Below, one piece after another: positions 24,882 to 36,120 of a stretch of 64,000 nucleotides of DNA (positions within the stretch are counted from its first letter, which is position 1; the number at the start of each line of letters is the position of its first letter). Made by a program: the position numbers and the translations under genes. Under the pieces are notes generated by a model, which searched no databases, was not told the DNA's origin, and saw nothing but the letters and a program-made list of their open reading frames with translations. This DNA is from Spiroplasma endosymbiont of Polydrusus cervinus (GTDB lineage Bacteria > Bacillota_I > Bacilli_A > Mycoplasmatales > Mycoplasmataceae). The stretch covers positions 558,001 to 622,000 of the forward strand of contig NZ_OZ026469.1 of the NCBI RefSeq assembly GCF_964019755.1, given 5' to 3'.

Positions 24882-25001
24882 ATTTATCCTTTCTTTTTTA
24901 TATAGTTGTGTTTGATAATTTAATTAAAAATGAAAATAAAATTTGCTTATTTTCATTTATTTATGTTTAATAATTGTTTTAATTTACTTATTACTATTAA
25001 A

Positions 25002-26255
25002 TTAATTATTTCTAATATCAATATTAATTTGTGTTTCATATGAATTTTGTTTTTTTTCAGTATTTTCTATTGTTTTATTTATACTTTTTAAAAATTGATC
25101 TTGGTCTAATGAAACATATTTAACAGGAATTTTTTTAAATTCCTTTCTACAAATCTCTAGTGCTGTCTTAAGTTTATTAATTTGAATTTTATTTTTATTT
25201 ATTATAGATCTTAAATCTTTATATATATAAACTCCTGAACTTACAAGACTTGTTCCAAAATACACATTATCATTATCATCTACAGTTATTGATCTTGACA
25301 CAGGTATTTTAGTTATTTTTGTTATATTATTTTTTTCTTGATTAAATATAAAACCACCTGCTTTATTATCGTTATTTTCTCCTCAAACTGAAAAATAAAT
25401 TTTATTATTTGAATTAACTGAAATTGAAATAACACTTCCATTACAACTAATATGTTTAATAATTTTTAAATCTTTTAATATATAAATATTATTGGTTCCA
25501 CCGATATAAACAGAATTATCTTTATTATTAAATCATATAAATCATACACCTTGCGCAGGAATATCAAGCGACAGAGCAATTGTTTCACCCTTTTTAATAA
25601 TAAACACTTTATTAGCACTTAAAAAACCTAAATACAAATTATCATCTCTATCAATTGCTAGGGCAACAATATCAATATTAACATTATTATATCTTGTTAA
25701 TACATTATTTTCCCATTTAAATAACCCTCTTGAATAAATAGAAAAATAACAAACGTTGTTGATATCTGTAACAATTCAACGAACACTTCCTTCTGTTCCA
25801 TCAATTTTTGTTGCATTTTGTTCATTTGATTTTAATAAATAAAATCCTTTATCTGTAGCAAAATACATATCATTATTAATTTTATTAAAAGTAATTGACC
25901 AAACATTTGTATTTGGTATTCCATCAATTTTTGTTATATTATTTTCTTTTAAATTATAAACAAATGCCCCGGCATTTACAGTTCCTAAATAAAGTTCATC
26001 ATAATTTTTTTCATTAAAACATACAAAATAAATATTATAACCCAATAATTTTTCTATTTTTTCAATATAAAAATCATCGTCAATACTTTTTTTGCTTCTT
26101 TTTAAATTTCCTAAATTATTTTTTTGTAAAGAATTAATTTTACTATTTTCTAGATTAATTTTTTCTTCTTTTTGATAAGGACTAGCAGCAATTGTTGTTG
26201 GTACAGCAGGTCCACTAATAGTTAATACACTTAATAAACTAAGTAATTTTTTCAT
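25002..26255 (-). CDS. Exported beta-propeller-like protein, intact
   Basis: 417 aa with TGA as Trp. Export signal MKKLLSLLSVLTISGPAVPTTIAA. From about residue 85, roughly six repeats: LYLGTVNAGAFVYN, MYFATDKGFYLLKS, LYLGFLSANKVFIIK, VYIGGTNNIYILK, IYFSVWGENN...GGFIF, VYFGTSLVSSGVYIYK. Each has the strand-turn-strand pattern of a propeller blade. The last 90 residues are a Lys/Glu-rich coiled coil ending QINIDIRNN. Probably secreted or surface-exposed; target unknown. It lies antisense inside the phage late region and has its own (TA)13 promoter region. Confidence 0.78.
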
Positions 26256-26585
<330 letters not shown>

Positions 26586-27047
26586 ATGGCACTTACAAAA
26601 GAACAATTAATCGAACAAGGTTTAAGTGAAGAAATTGCAGAAAATATCTTAAATCAGTTTAATAATGAAGCAAAACAAATTAGAGAAAGTGTGCAAAAAC
26701 GCGAAGATGTTATATCAAAAGAAGACTTTATTAAATTATCTAATGAATTAGATGAATTAAAAGCCTTTAAAGATGTTCCATCTACTAAAATTGAAGATAT
26801 TAAAACTAATTTAGATAAAGTTAGTGGTACTTCTTTGGCTGAAAAAATGCAAACTTTAAAAGAATTAAAACCTGATTTGTTTATACAAGAACAACCATCA
26901 GTTTCACCAGCTAATTTAATTAAAGATATGATTGAAAATTCGGTTGAAAATAAGAATGATGAAATTGAAACTATTAAAGAAAAAGGAGCATATACTCCGG
27001 AAGAAATTAAAAAATTAACTGATTATACACTTAAAAACCTTAGATAA
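26586..27047 (+). CDS. Putative phage scaffold protein
   Basis: 153 aa, MALTKEQLIEQGLSEEIAENILNQ..., almost entirely charged helix/coiled coil with a helix-rich acidic C-terminus. It is immediately upstream (16 bp) of the capsid gene, where tailed phages encode the scaffold that guides procapsid assembly. Its 5' end is duplicated in the chimera at 5709. A similarly placed but different scaffold-like gene precedes the other capsid at 48293. Confidence 0.6.
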   Translation: MALTKEQLIEQGLSEEIAENILNQFNNEAKQIRESVQKREDVISKEDFIKLSNELDELKAFKDVPSTKIEDIKTNLDKVSGTSLAEKMQTLKELKPDLFIQEQPSVSPANLIKDMIENSVENKNDEIETIKEKGAYTPEEIKKLTDYTLKNLR

Positions 27048-27063
27048 TAAGGGAGTGAATATT

Positions 27064-28466
27064 ATGGCAACAATTAATTTGCCACAAGTACCTCTTTTAC
27101 ATTACAAGGTAATACAACAGGTCAAAAAGCCTATGTTGATATGGTTAACGCTATGCTAAGAGGACCATTAATGAATGAGCATGCAAGTATTATGCAATAT
27201 GCAACTGCTGAACAAGTTGCTTGATTACCTAATGCAGGACAAGCGTTATATAATTTAACTCATCGTGTGGTATGACAAGATGATTATTCATTACCAAATG
27301 GTGGGGCAACTCAAACAATGGGATTAACAAGAATTCCAGTTCCGATTGATAAAAGATTTAATTTAAAATTAATGAATGAAGCATTTGACTTAGCAATGAT
27401 AGAACAAAATATTAAAAATGGTGTTATTGCTAACGCTATTTCTAGTATTGTACAAAATAAATTTGTTAACTTAGAATGTTAATTAATTCAAGCTATTTAT
27501 GATTATTGTTTAGCAGATGGTCAATATGAAGTAATTCCATTTCGTAGTTATACAGCCGATAGTGCTGATGAAGCAAATAAAGCATTCTTTACATTAAATG
27601 AAACTTTGATTGAATTAACTAATCAAATTAGTAATCTATATTTTGGTTTGCCAACCGATAAAATGTTTATGGTTTTAGGTCGAAGAGCCTATTTAGGATT
27701 AATACCTGCTTATTTAAAAGTAATTGGTTCACAAGCTCAATTAAAAGCAATGGTTAATGGTGAATTATATGAAAATACCGCAATGGGTATTCCGGTATCG
27801 AAAAGTTTTCATTTAGAAAAAACATATACAAAAGGACAAGTTAACCGAGATAAGGGTTATAATTTTACTAATGTAAATGGTTTACTTATTAATAAACAAG
27901 TATGAGCATATCCAATTAATATGGATACTATTCAACAAGTTTTAGATAATGATACTGCTAACCCTAAATTAATTGGTAAAGTACAATATGCAACACCAAC
28001 AATTTTATATCCAAAAACATGTAAGATTATTTTAGAAAAACAACCAACACAAGAAGAAATAAATACTGCTAAAAGTAATTTAAATAAAACATTTAGAGTG
28101 CCGGTTGATTATGAAATTTCTACACTAATAAATACAACAAAATCTAATGCAATTTTAACACCAGACGTTGCTAAAATAGATATTAGTAAAATTAATAAAA
28201 TAGACAAACCAATCATTCATGTTGCAAACGCAGCAAGTACAACACCAGAAGAATTAAAACCACAATTTAAAGATGTTGTTTTAAAAGCAGTTAAAACAGT
28301 AGATAGTTCTTTAACTGAAAATGATTTTGATTATTCTATTAATCCTAAAGATGAAGACTGACCAATTGATATTACAAATGATAAAATTGTTGAAGTTTTA
28401 ATTGAAGGTAAAAACAAAGCAACTGGTAAAACAAAGTCAATTGAAGTAGTAATTAAAAATTCTTAA
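27064..28466 (+). pseudogene. Major capsid protein with C-terminal spiralin-like domain (frameshift and nonsense)
   Basis: MATINLPQV is followed by a 1-bp deletion near 27090. The frame then continues (LQGNTTGQKAYVDMVNAMLRGPLMNEH...) and a TAA lies at about 27480 (FVNLEC*LIQ). The body (AWLPNAGQALYNLTHRVVWQDDYS...) is about 350 residues. The last 105 or so (KIDISKINKIDKP...TPEELKPQFKDVVLKAVKTV...) resemble the repeated domain of spiralin and end the capsid of the unrelated remnant at 46538 too. Identified as capsid from order (scaffold, capsid, then head-tail genes). Confidence 0.6.
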
Positions 28467-28472
28467 TAAACA

Positions 28473-29390
28473 ATGAATTTATTAATATTACGAATTTTAA
28501 CTTTATTAACAGAAAATTTAGGCAATAAACCTTTAATAAATAAGTTTGTTAATTTAATTAATAAGGTTAATAAGTTTGCTTCATATTATGCTAATCCTTT
28601 TCAAAAGATTACAAATAAAATTGAAGATATTTATCAGTGATTAAATCCTTATACTTATTTAAATTTAATTAAAAAAGATCATAAAAAAGAAATACAGCAA
28701 ATATTAAATAAATTAGAAAAAGATAACAATATTAAAAATAGAGAACAATTTAAAAAAGAAAATTATCTAAATACTAATTGACAACCTTTAAATAGTAGTT
28801 GGCTTAATAGTGGTATGTTTAATATAACAAATAAGTTAACTTTAACAGGTAATTTAACTATTTTAATATATACAAAAACAGCAAAACATCCGAAATTTTA
28901 TGGTCCATATGTTTATCCTAGTGTTCCAGTTGAAATTTGAAAATTATTAAGTAATGCTGTGTCTAATGCAGGAACTTTATTTTGGCGTTATTGATTAAGA
29001 AAATGATTACCTAGTCATTTAAGAGATTATATTAAAAAACGATTACCACAAGAATTAAAAGAAAAATATCCAAAAGGAAATATTAAATTAACATTACCAC
29101 ATATTCAAAAATTACAACAAATTAAAAGGTTTATTAATAATTTAAAGATTGGCCATTTTAATTTCAATTTTGCTGGTGAAATTAATAATAAAAAATGGTA
29201 TCGAGAGCGAAAAAGTGATGTTAAAAATATTAAGAATTTATATAAAACACCAGTTAAAAGTATTTTTTATAAAACTAATCAAACTATTAAAAAAATTAAA
29301 AAAGTACAAAGAAAAGTTAATAGTTATAAACTATCTAATTTAAGAAATAAATATCGAAATCAATTAAGGGGTGTTTTATATGGAAAATAA
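28473..29390 (+). CDS. Phage structural protein, unknown
   Basis: 305 aa: MNLLILRILTLLTENLGNKPLINK... Strongly basic with Trp/Tyr-rich middle (PKFYGPYVYPSVPVEIWKLL...GTLFWRYWLRKWLPSHL) and a Lys/Arg-rich helical tail. It overlaps the next gene by 11 bp. Position after the capsid suggests a head-completion, collar or internal protein. No family recognised. Confidence 0.6.
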
Positions 29391-30588
29391 TTTAAGTAAT
29401 TTGTTATTTATAACAGTTGAAGATGTTAAAGAAAGTAACCTTTGACAACCTATTAATGACCGTAAGCAATCTGCTTATAATGATAATTTAATTTATAATG
29501 CTATTTTAAAAACTAGTTTATGAATGGATAGATTATCAGGTGGCACAATTTCAGATAAGATTAATAAAAAAGATTTATTTCCCTGAGTGAAAAAAGATAA
29601 TACTGGTTTAATTGAATATGATAAATGATTAAGTTATATTCAATCTGCTTGTTTATTAGCAGTTATGAATTGATATTTACCAAAAGGTGTTAATGATTTA
29701 ACTGGTAGTGCATCTTTTTCACAAGGTGGAGTTGCTTATTCACAAACTAATGACCCCGAAGCAAATGAAAATATTACTAGAGATGTTAAAAATGCTTTAA
29801 AATTAGCTGGTGAAATAATTGATATTATATCTAGTAAAACGGTTGATAGACCATATAATTATCATTTAGGGAATTATGCTCATTCTTGAGAAGAAGAATA
29901 TAAATATATTACTAAAAAAACACTTTATGACAGTTTATTATTTTATTTAAAAGAAAGAGTGCAAACTGATAACACTATTAATATTACTCATCCAACAATT
30001 ATCGATTATAGTAAAATTGATTATAATGAATATATTAAACTTGTTGTTCCGTTTGATAATGATACGATTTATTATGAAAATAATGTATGAAAAGCAAAAC
30101 AATGTTCAAGTGTAGAAACATCAATTGATAATAAAACTATTATTAAAAATGACCAACAACAATTAATGGTATCAGATGTTAAACAAGATAAATTAATAAG
30201 TGGAACAAATATTAAAACTATTAATGGGAATTCATTATTAGATAATGGTGATATATCTATTAATACTAATAATGATTGAGAAGTTGTGAATACTAGTGAT
30301 TTTATATCAGATAGTAGTCATTATTATGACATTAAAAACTATGATAAAGATAATTATAGTTATCAAGTTTTTGTTCAAAATAATGAAAATAATCCAACTG
30401 GTGGATATGGTGGTATGGTTACAACAAATCCTAGGTTCCCATTTTCTGTTAAAGCCCCGATTGAAACAAATGATGGATTATCTTTTTATGTATCATTTTC
30501 ACAAGGAAAAATTATATCATATAAAAATCAATACGGAACACCTGCAAAAATGCAAGCATTATATATTCAAAGAAAAAAAGTAAGTTAG
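29380..30588 (+). CDS. Phage tail or head fibre protein
   Basis: 402 aa. The N-terminal half is helical (residues 1-220). Residues about 290-310 hold KLISGTNIKTINGNSLLDNG, the short repeat (SGTNIKTINGxSLL) that recurs in fibre and appendage proteins of many phages. The C-terminal 100 residues form a beta-rich globular part (SYQVFVQNN...YGGMVTTNPRFPFSV...) likely to bind the cell surface. The start overlaps the upstream gene; RBS AAGGGG. Confidence 0.7.
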
Positions 30589-30603
30589 AAAGGAATTTAA
30601 TTA

Positions 30604-31073
30604 GTGAAACAAGATAAAACAACTTGATTAAAGGGTGTATTACCTTGAAATTGATTTAAAAAAGACCCTATTCCAACTTATAATTGAACTCATAAAGATA
30701 TTAGAGAATGAGAAAAAAAATATAAAATTCGTAGCTGAGTAGTTAGTTTTTATACTTTAATATTTTTAGCATTAAATTGTTGATTAGAATATGGAATGAT
30801 TGATGCAATTAAAGGTAAAATTGATTGATATAATTATGGTCAATATTGAGGTAATGGAATCGCTATTTTATTAACACCTTTATTTACCCATGGAATTCAA
30901 GGAATATTTGTTGCTAGTAGTAAACCAAAAGTAGATATGAAAATTGATATTCCACGATTAAAAATATCTAAAATGGGATTAGTATTTACAATTTTACCTT
31001 TAATTACTTTAATAATTTCTTTAATTATTATTTGAATTGATAAATCAAAATGAAAAAAAGACCATTTAAGATA
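30604..31073 (+). pseudogene. Phage membrane protein, 5' part, interrupted by IS3
   Basis: Starts at GTG (30604) with RBS AAAGGAAT. Encodes KQDKTTWLKGVLPWNWFKKD... with hydrophobic segments WVVSFYTLIFLALNCWL, GNGIAILLTPLFTHGIQGIFV and GLVFTILPLITLIISLIIIW. The IS3 copy cuts after DHLRY. Continuation on the far side: 32309-32488 (CLDCRINPRVIQPRIAKQW...). Could be a lysis or superinfection protein; not recognised. Confidence 0.6.
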
Positions 31074-32302
31074 TAGACTGCACCCTGCTTAGTAAGTATT
31101 AATAAAAAGGTTTACAAACTTTCATTTATTATATATTTTTCTTTTTGGTTTGAATATCATTTATTTCATTTTTTAACATCATTAATATATTCATTATGAG
31201 ATTTATAATTTTTATTATGGATTGTTCCTTTTTTAAGTAATGAATGAAAACTTTCAATAATAATGTTGTCTGCACAATGATAATTTTTACCCATTGAAAT
31301 TATAATTTTGTTATCTAAACATTTACTATTGTAATCTTTAGATGTATATTGATATCCGTGATCTGAATGAATTATTATTTTATTTAAATCTTTTTTTATT
31401 TTTTTAATTTTATTAATTGCATCATTTAAATTATCAATTACAAGTTTGTTATTATTAAATTTTGATCATTTTACATCAATAATTTCTTTAGTATATCCAT
31501 CAAGTATTGTTGATTGATAATGTTTTTTACCATTTCAAATTAAATAAGTTACATCAGTAAATAAAATTGAAAATCTTTCTTTAATATCATTAAAATTACG
31601 ATTTACTAAATCAGGATATTTAATTATATTTTTATTTCTATTTTGTTTTATTAATATTTTTCTACGCATACGCTTTACATATTCAGCTTGAATATTATTT
31701 TCTTTCATAATTCGCAATACTTTCTTAGCATTATAAACAATGCCATAATCTTCTTTTAAATATTTGGTAATTCGACGATAACCAAATTGTTTTAAATTTT
31801 CTTCATAGACTTTTACAATATTTTTTAATGATTCGCTATCCTTACCATTACTTGAATAATTTTTATATTTATCTCAATAACTACGCTTTAAATCTGTTAT
31901 ATCAAGTAATAAATTTAGTGGATATTTATTAATGTTTTCTTTGATAAAAGATACAATTTTTCTTTTATTTAATTGTAAAAGTCATGAAGCTTTTTTAGTA
32001 ATTCATACCTAACTTTGTAATAGTTTAAATCTCTTTTTTCAAATGATTCTTTTGGACCTTTATTGGTGTTTAAAATTCCTTTCTTAAAATTTTCATACCA
32101 TGAAGCAACAGTTTTTTTATTAATTTGATATTTTTTTGCAATAAAACTTATACTATTATTTTTAACCTCTTGTACTATCATTTTTCGAAAATATGCTGTA
32201 TATTTATTAAATTTTTGTCCTTTTCTTGCCATATAAAAATGCACCTCCTTTAAAGTTTAGCAAAGACTTTTTTTCTTTACTTACTTTTTTGGGTGCAGTC
32301 TA
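31074..32302 (-). mobile_element. IS3-family insertion sequence, complete (copy A)
   Basis: 1229 bp with terminal inverted repeats TAGACTGCACCC at both outer ends. Complete orfA and orfB. It interrupts the phage membrane-protein gene. A clean target duplication could not be fixed because the flanks are ATA repeats. The same element occurs complete at 41472 and 56790, interrupted at 40514, and as halves at 16591 and 37200. Confidence 0.9.
31112..32244 (-). CDS. IS3 OrfAB transposase
   Basis: orfA (32244-31969) is a 91-aa HTH protein, MARKGQKFNKYTAYFRKMIV... It ends just after a slippery A AAA AAG (ELLKKL). A -1 shift there joins orfB, whose DDE residues are in LFTDVTYLIW, IIHSDHGYQYTS and IIIESFHSLLK. 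TGA occurs as Trp just after the slip site. Standard IS3/IS150-type programmed frameshift. Confidence 0.85.
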
Positions 32303-32308
32303 ATATAT

Positions 32309-32488
32309 TGTTTAGATTGTCGGATTAATCCGCGTGTTATTCAACCACGAATAGCAAAACAGTGAAATAATTTAGATGGTATAACAGAAGAAATATTTAA
32401 AAATATACAAGATGAAAATATTAAAAAACAAAAGCAAGAAAATAATAAAAAATTAAATATAAATAATAATTATGAAACCAATAATTAA
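32309..32488 (+). pseudogene. Phage membrane protein, 3' part, after IS3
   Basis: 59 codons (CLDCRINPRVIQPRIAKQWNNLDGITEEIFK...), a hydrophilic Asn/Lys-rich tail ending at TAA 32486-32488. Lies directly beyond the IS3 right end and is taken as the remainder of the gene starting at 30604. The exact frame join is uncertain. Confidence 0.45.
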
Positions 32489-32623
32489 ATTTTATTAAAA
32501 TAGACTATATATAGGGGTGGTAGATATTTTTGGGTGGTTATATATAGCTTAATTTATAAATTATTTTGTTCCGAAAGAATAGATGGCCACTGTTTGAGTA
32601 AGAATAAGAAAGGAAATATAAAA

Positions 32624-32917
32624 ATGGAAATTAGTAATGAATTAGTAATTACTTTACTTGTATTAGCTGGTGCTGGTGGAATGGGTAGTCTTGGGATTAT
32701 AGGCTTATCTGCTAAAAAAGTTAAAAAATATAAAGCAGAAATTAGAGAATTAAGAACTGCTGTTATTGCCCACGAAAAACATTTACGAGGGCCCGATTAT
32801 GCAACAGAATTAGCCCTTAAAACAGGTCAAATTAAAAACGTTAAAAAACAAGTTAAAGTAAACGACAAAAAACAAGCACAAAAAGATTCTATTAGAAAAT
32901 TAACAAATAGTATTTAA
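32624..32917 (+). CDS. Holin-like small membrane protein
   Basis: 97 aa. MEISNELVITLLVLAGAGGMGSLGIIGL gives one N-terminal transmembrane segment, then a basic coiled-coil-like tail. The ATG at 32624 is preferred over an upstream in-frame one because of RBS AAAGGAAA. Last gene of the phage late strand, followed by a terminator. Holin or membrane-anchored spacer protein; the role is inferred from position and topology. Confidence 0.5.
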   Translation: MEISNELVITLLVLAGAGGMGSLGIIGLSAKKVKKYKAEIRELRTAVIAHEKHLRGPDYATELALKTGQIKNVKKQVKVNDKKQAQKDSIRKLTNSI

Positions 32918-32919
32918 AA

Positions 32920-32943
32920 AAAATAACCAATTAAGGTTATTTT
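32920..32943. terminator. Bidirectional terminator at the late/early convergence
   Basis: Stem AAAATAACC / GGTTATTTT (9 bp, 6-nt loop) with T tracts on both sides, between the stops of the plus-strand holin-like gene and the minus-strand 59-aa gene. Confidence 0.75.
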
Positions 32944-33123
32944 TTATTTTTCTTTGTTGTGACTTATATAAAAATTAATAAGATATTCTATTCGTTGAGA
33001 ATAGGTATCAAAGTTAGATAATTGATTTCAAACTTTTTCTTCATTTTTATTTAAGTAAATATTAACATTTCGAATTTTACAAGAATAATATTTTCCTGTT
33101 TTTTGATTATATGATTCTTTCAT
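32944..33123 (-). CDS. Small phage early protein
   Basis: 59 aa: MKESYNQKTGKYYSCKIRNVNIYLNKNEEKVWNQLSNF..., resembles a short ribbon-helix-helix-type protein (beta strand VNIYL then two helices). Last gene of the minus-strand early operon. Function not established. Confidence 0.55.
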
Positions 33124-33127
33124 AATA

Positions 33128-33601
33128 TTAACCTTTATAATTAGCAATAATAATTGCATCTCTTAAATGATGAGATATTTTCTCATTATTATAAAATCAA
33201 CCTTTACCATATTGATAAGTTAAATTATTATCTTTATCAAATTTTCATATACAACTGTCATTATATTTACTTAAATTTTCCATATTTTTAACAATTGATT
33301 TAGTATGTTTTGGTGATACTCAATTAATAATGTTGCGTACTTTTTCTGTATTGTATTTAACTGTTCCAATTACTTTTAATAAATCATCCCTATCTTTACT
33401 TGGATTAGCAGATGTATATAAACAATCCTCAATATTAATAATTGCATCTTGTATTAATTTATATAAAATATTATCAGTTTGTTTAATTCGATCATAATGT
33501 ATATATTCCATTTTATCTATTAATTTATTGTCTTCATAAACAACAATAGCACTGGTACCGGTTCCTGATGGGTCAATACCTATTTTTATCAAGTGGTTCA
33601 T
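33128..33601 (-). CDS. RuvC-like Holliday junction resolvase
   Basis: 157 aa. N-terminal IKIGIDPSGTGTSAIVVYED is the first acidic motif of the RuvC/RNase H fold; IINIED holds a second acidic residue; HHLRDAIIIANY near the C-terminus supplies the last (Asp after His/Leu/Arg). Phage-type resolvases process recombination and packaging intermediates. Its ATG overlaps the stop of the RecT C-terminal part. Confidence 0.75.
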
Positions 33602-34437
33602 TGCTCATCATTGTTAACTACTGGTACTACATTAGAAATATCATCTTCTTTAACTATATTATTGTTTGTGTCCGCTATTTCTCTATAAAATGGGGTATTT
33701 ATATTATTTGATAGGGGTTCGTCACTTATCTGACCCTGATTTTTGGCGACAGTAATATCATTAAAGGGTATATAATCAAAATTACCATCTTCTTTAATTT
33801 CTTTTTCATCTAAATCAATGTCAGTAATATCTATACCTAATTCTTGTGCTAATTTACGATATAATTTTGCTTCAACCATTTATTTTGATCATTTATTTCA
33901 AGGCGAATATTCACTATTTCCACTTGGACTACTATTTTTTAAACGGTCAATGTCTGCTTTTCTTAATAAAATACCTTTTGTTTCGCCAGTTAAACGATTA
34001 ATTCCAAAAGCATAAGCGCCAATAATATTTTCATATTGACTTGTATTTGTCATAAAATCTATTTCGTGTAATTTTGGTTTTTGTAAATCGGTATCTCATA
34101 CAAATTTTTCACTTTTATAAATAATTCCTCTTTTTAACATTCAATTTTCTTGTTCCATTCTTTTTTGAAACACACTACTATCAATAATGGTTGTTAATTT
34201 ATTTTTGAATGGAATAATATTAAAATCTTTTCCAAAAATTAAATCTTTATTACTTAAATTAATAATTCCTAAGGCTGTAATTTTTCCATTATCAGCATTA
34301 CCAATCAAATTAATATAACTTTGATTATTTTTTAATTTTAGTTCTTGTAAAGCAATTAAATTATCTTGTAAATATTTAGCATTAACATTTAATTCATATG
34401 CTTTAATTGCTGTCGCTACTAATTCTTTTATTCCCAT
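33598..34437 (-). pseudogene. recT: RecT-type single-strand annealing protein split by TAA-ATG
   Basis: One frame of 280 codons. MGIKELVATAIKAYELNVNAKYL... includes the RecT blocks IIGAYAFGINRLTGETKGILL and SPWNKWSK, then TAA (33880-33882) immediately followed by ATG: MVEAKLYRKLAQELGID. In RecT proteins the SPW segment continues into exactly such a helix (M.K...LRxLxK). So a sense codon became TAA, or the protein is made in two parts by stop-start reinitiation. Followed by ruvC, preceded by a coiled-coil partner. Confidence 0.68.
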
Positions 34438-34451
34438 TTGATTATTCGTAA

Positions 34452-35243
34452 TTATTTCTCTCCTTTATTTATTTTGAATTTAATTCCATTAACACCAATA
34501 GTATTAATATCTTTATTGCTATCTCATTGTTCTTTGATTTTATTTTTAACAACTTGTTCATCAACAATTAAATATTTTTTAATAAGATTAATAAGTTCTA
34601 ATTTATCGGAATTTTGTAAAAAATCATCATTAATACCTAATATTTCAATATCTTTAATTAATAATTTTTCTTTAATAAAATTAATTCCAACTTTTTTTAA
34701 TTGTTTTGGGTCAAGTGATTTATCAATTTGTTCAATTTCTTTCATTACACGAACTTGCTCATCTTCAATTTGACCAATATCCAGACCCATATCTTCACTT
34801 AAATTATTTGCTTGTTCTATTAGTTCTTGTTTTTTTAGTTCTTGTTCTTTAAATAATTCATTTTGTTTTTGTATTCGCACTTGATTAATGTTATTTTTAA
34901 TTTCAATTTTATGATTTTCAATTGATTTTTCAAAATTAATAATATTAGTACGAATTCGATTTAAATCATCTTTGAAAGCTTTTATTAATTCCAATGGTTC
35001 TCTAAAAACAAAATCAATTTTACTAATAACACTTGGTATATCTTTTAAGCGTACATCTTCATAATTCGTGGCTACTCAATGATTTCGATGGCGAAGAATA
35101 AATTCTGCTAAATCTTGACCGTTATTATCAAATCATTCTTTAATTGGTAATGCTTTTAAACTTAATTCTTTAAAATCATTTCCTTTTAAATAAAATGGAT
35201 AAGTAATATTTTTAATTTGATTATTTAATGTTAAATCTGCCAT
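34452..35243 (-). CDS. Phage coiled-coil protein, DUF1351-like, RecT neighbour
   Basis: 263 aa: MADLTLNNQIKNITYPFYLKGNDFKELSLKALPIKEWFDNNGQ..., with a long central coiled coil (about residues 85-175) and a helical C-terminus. DUF1351-type proteins typically precede recT in phage recombination operons. The family call is by pattern and place. The second early module keeps only its first 13 codons (60510-60551). Confidence 0.55.
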
Positions 35244-35245
35244 TA

Positions 35246-35392
35246 TTAAATTTCCTCCAAATTCATATCCATAATTAAATTATCAATATATTCATAAGCA
35301 CTTTCTTCTGAATAACATTCTTCTAATGCTATATTAAATAAATCTTCTTCGGTATAAGCTTTGCCATCTTTATCTTTTCACATATTATTCAT
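35246..35392 (-). CDS. Small acidic phage protein
   Basis: 48 aa, MNNMWKDKDGKAYTEEDLFNIALEECYSEESAYEYIDNLI..., strongly acidic. The start overlaps the upstream stop and the stop sits 2 bp before the next start. A near-identical intact copy is at 60554-60700, so the small size is real. Function unknown. Confidence 0.65.
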
Positions 35393-35675
35393 AATTTATC
35401 ACCTCGTAATCTGCTTCTTCATCTTCTAAATAATCAGTTATTAAACCTTTAACTTCATCAATTTCATATCATTTTAAATTTAAGTCAAAATCCGTTGACA
35501 ATAAAACATTACCTACATGTCTTTCTTCATTACCAAATTTAAGATATAAATTTAATTCTCAACTCATATCATAATCACTATCAATTTGTGCATAAATAAT
35601 ATCTTTATTACTAATTTTTAATGCTTTATTATTAATTCATTTTTCATTTAAGTAATCACTAATACAATATGACAT
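35385..35675 (-). CDS. Conserved small phage protein
   Basis: 96 aa, MSYCISDYLNEKWINNKALKISNKDIIYAQIDSDYDMSWELNLYLKFG..., acidic, mixed alpha/beta. RBS TAGGAGGA. The copy at 60693-60983 carries TAA in place of the TGA(Trp) codon at residue 13. Function unknown. Confidence 0.65.
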
Positions 35676-35688
35676 TTTTTTATTCCTC

Positions 35689-35820
35689 CTAATTCTTTTT
35701 ATTGTTTAATGCTCAATATTCATCAGTAATATCATCCGTTGAAACTGGATATAATCTTAAAATTAATTCATTTAATTTTGTTGTTATTTTTTTATTTAAC
35801 TTTTTTATAATTACCTCCAT
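35689..35820 (-). CDS. Small phage protein
   Basis: 43 aa, MEVIIKKLNKKITTKLNELILRLYPVSTDDITDEYWALNNKKN. The ATG overlaps the stop of the previous gene (TAATG). The paralogue at 60997-61123 is frameshifted. Function unknown. Confidence 0.55.
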
Positions 35821-36101
35821 TAATTTATTTGTTTTATTTTTTTCTCAATTTGTAATATTTTTCAACCATCTGATGCTAAATCTAAAATATCGTTAATTTT
35901 GTAATGTTGCATATAAGAAGCAATAACATCTCATTTATCTTCAAATAAATTTAAGTACATTTTTGCTCATTCTAAACACTGTAAATCATAATGATTTTTA
36001 TGATGAGAAATACGACAATTAACAGGTTGACAATTCACTCAATCAAATAATATTGTTATTTCATTTCAAGTTTTATTAATATACAAACTTTTATATTCCA
36101 T
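35820..36101 (-). CDS. Conserved small phage protein
   Basis: 93 aa, MEYKSLYINKTWNEITILFDWVNCQPVNCRISHHKNHYDLQCLEWAKMYLNLFEDKWDV..., Trp- and His-rich. RBS TAGGAGGAAA. First gene after the structured-RNA candidate. A decayed copy with TAA at codon 2 lies at 49428-49693 in the other prophage remnant. Function unknown; possibly metal-binding (CxxxxCRISHH). Confidence 0.65.
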
Positions 36102-36120
36102 TGTTTTTCCTCCTATTTTT

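Noticed and set aside
29149..29343. Lys/Ile-rich frame inside the 305-aa phage gene
   Set aside because: Different frame of an intact gene; composition artefact.
31074..32302. A defined target-site duplication for the IS3 copies
   Set aside because: Flanks are ATA repeats and different copies give conflicting 1-3 bp solutions, so none is claimed.
34438..34773. Plus-strand Leu/Ser-rich frame
   Set aside because: Shadow of the coiled-coil protein on the minus strand.
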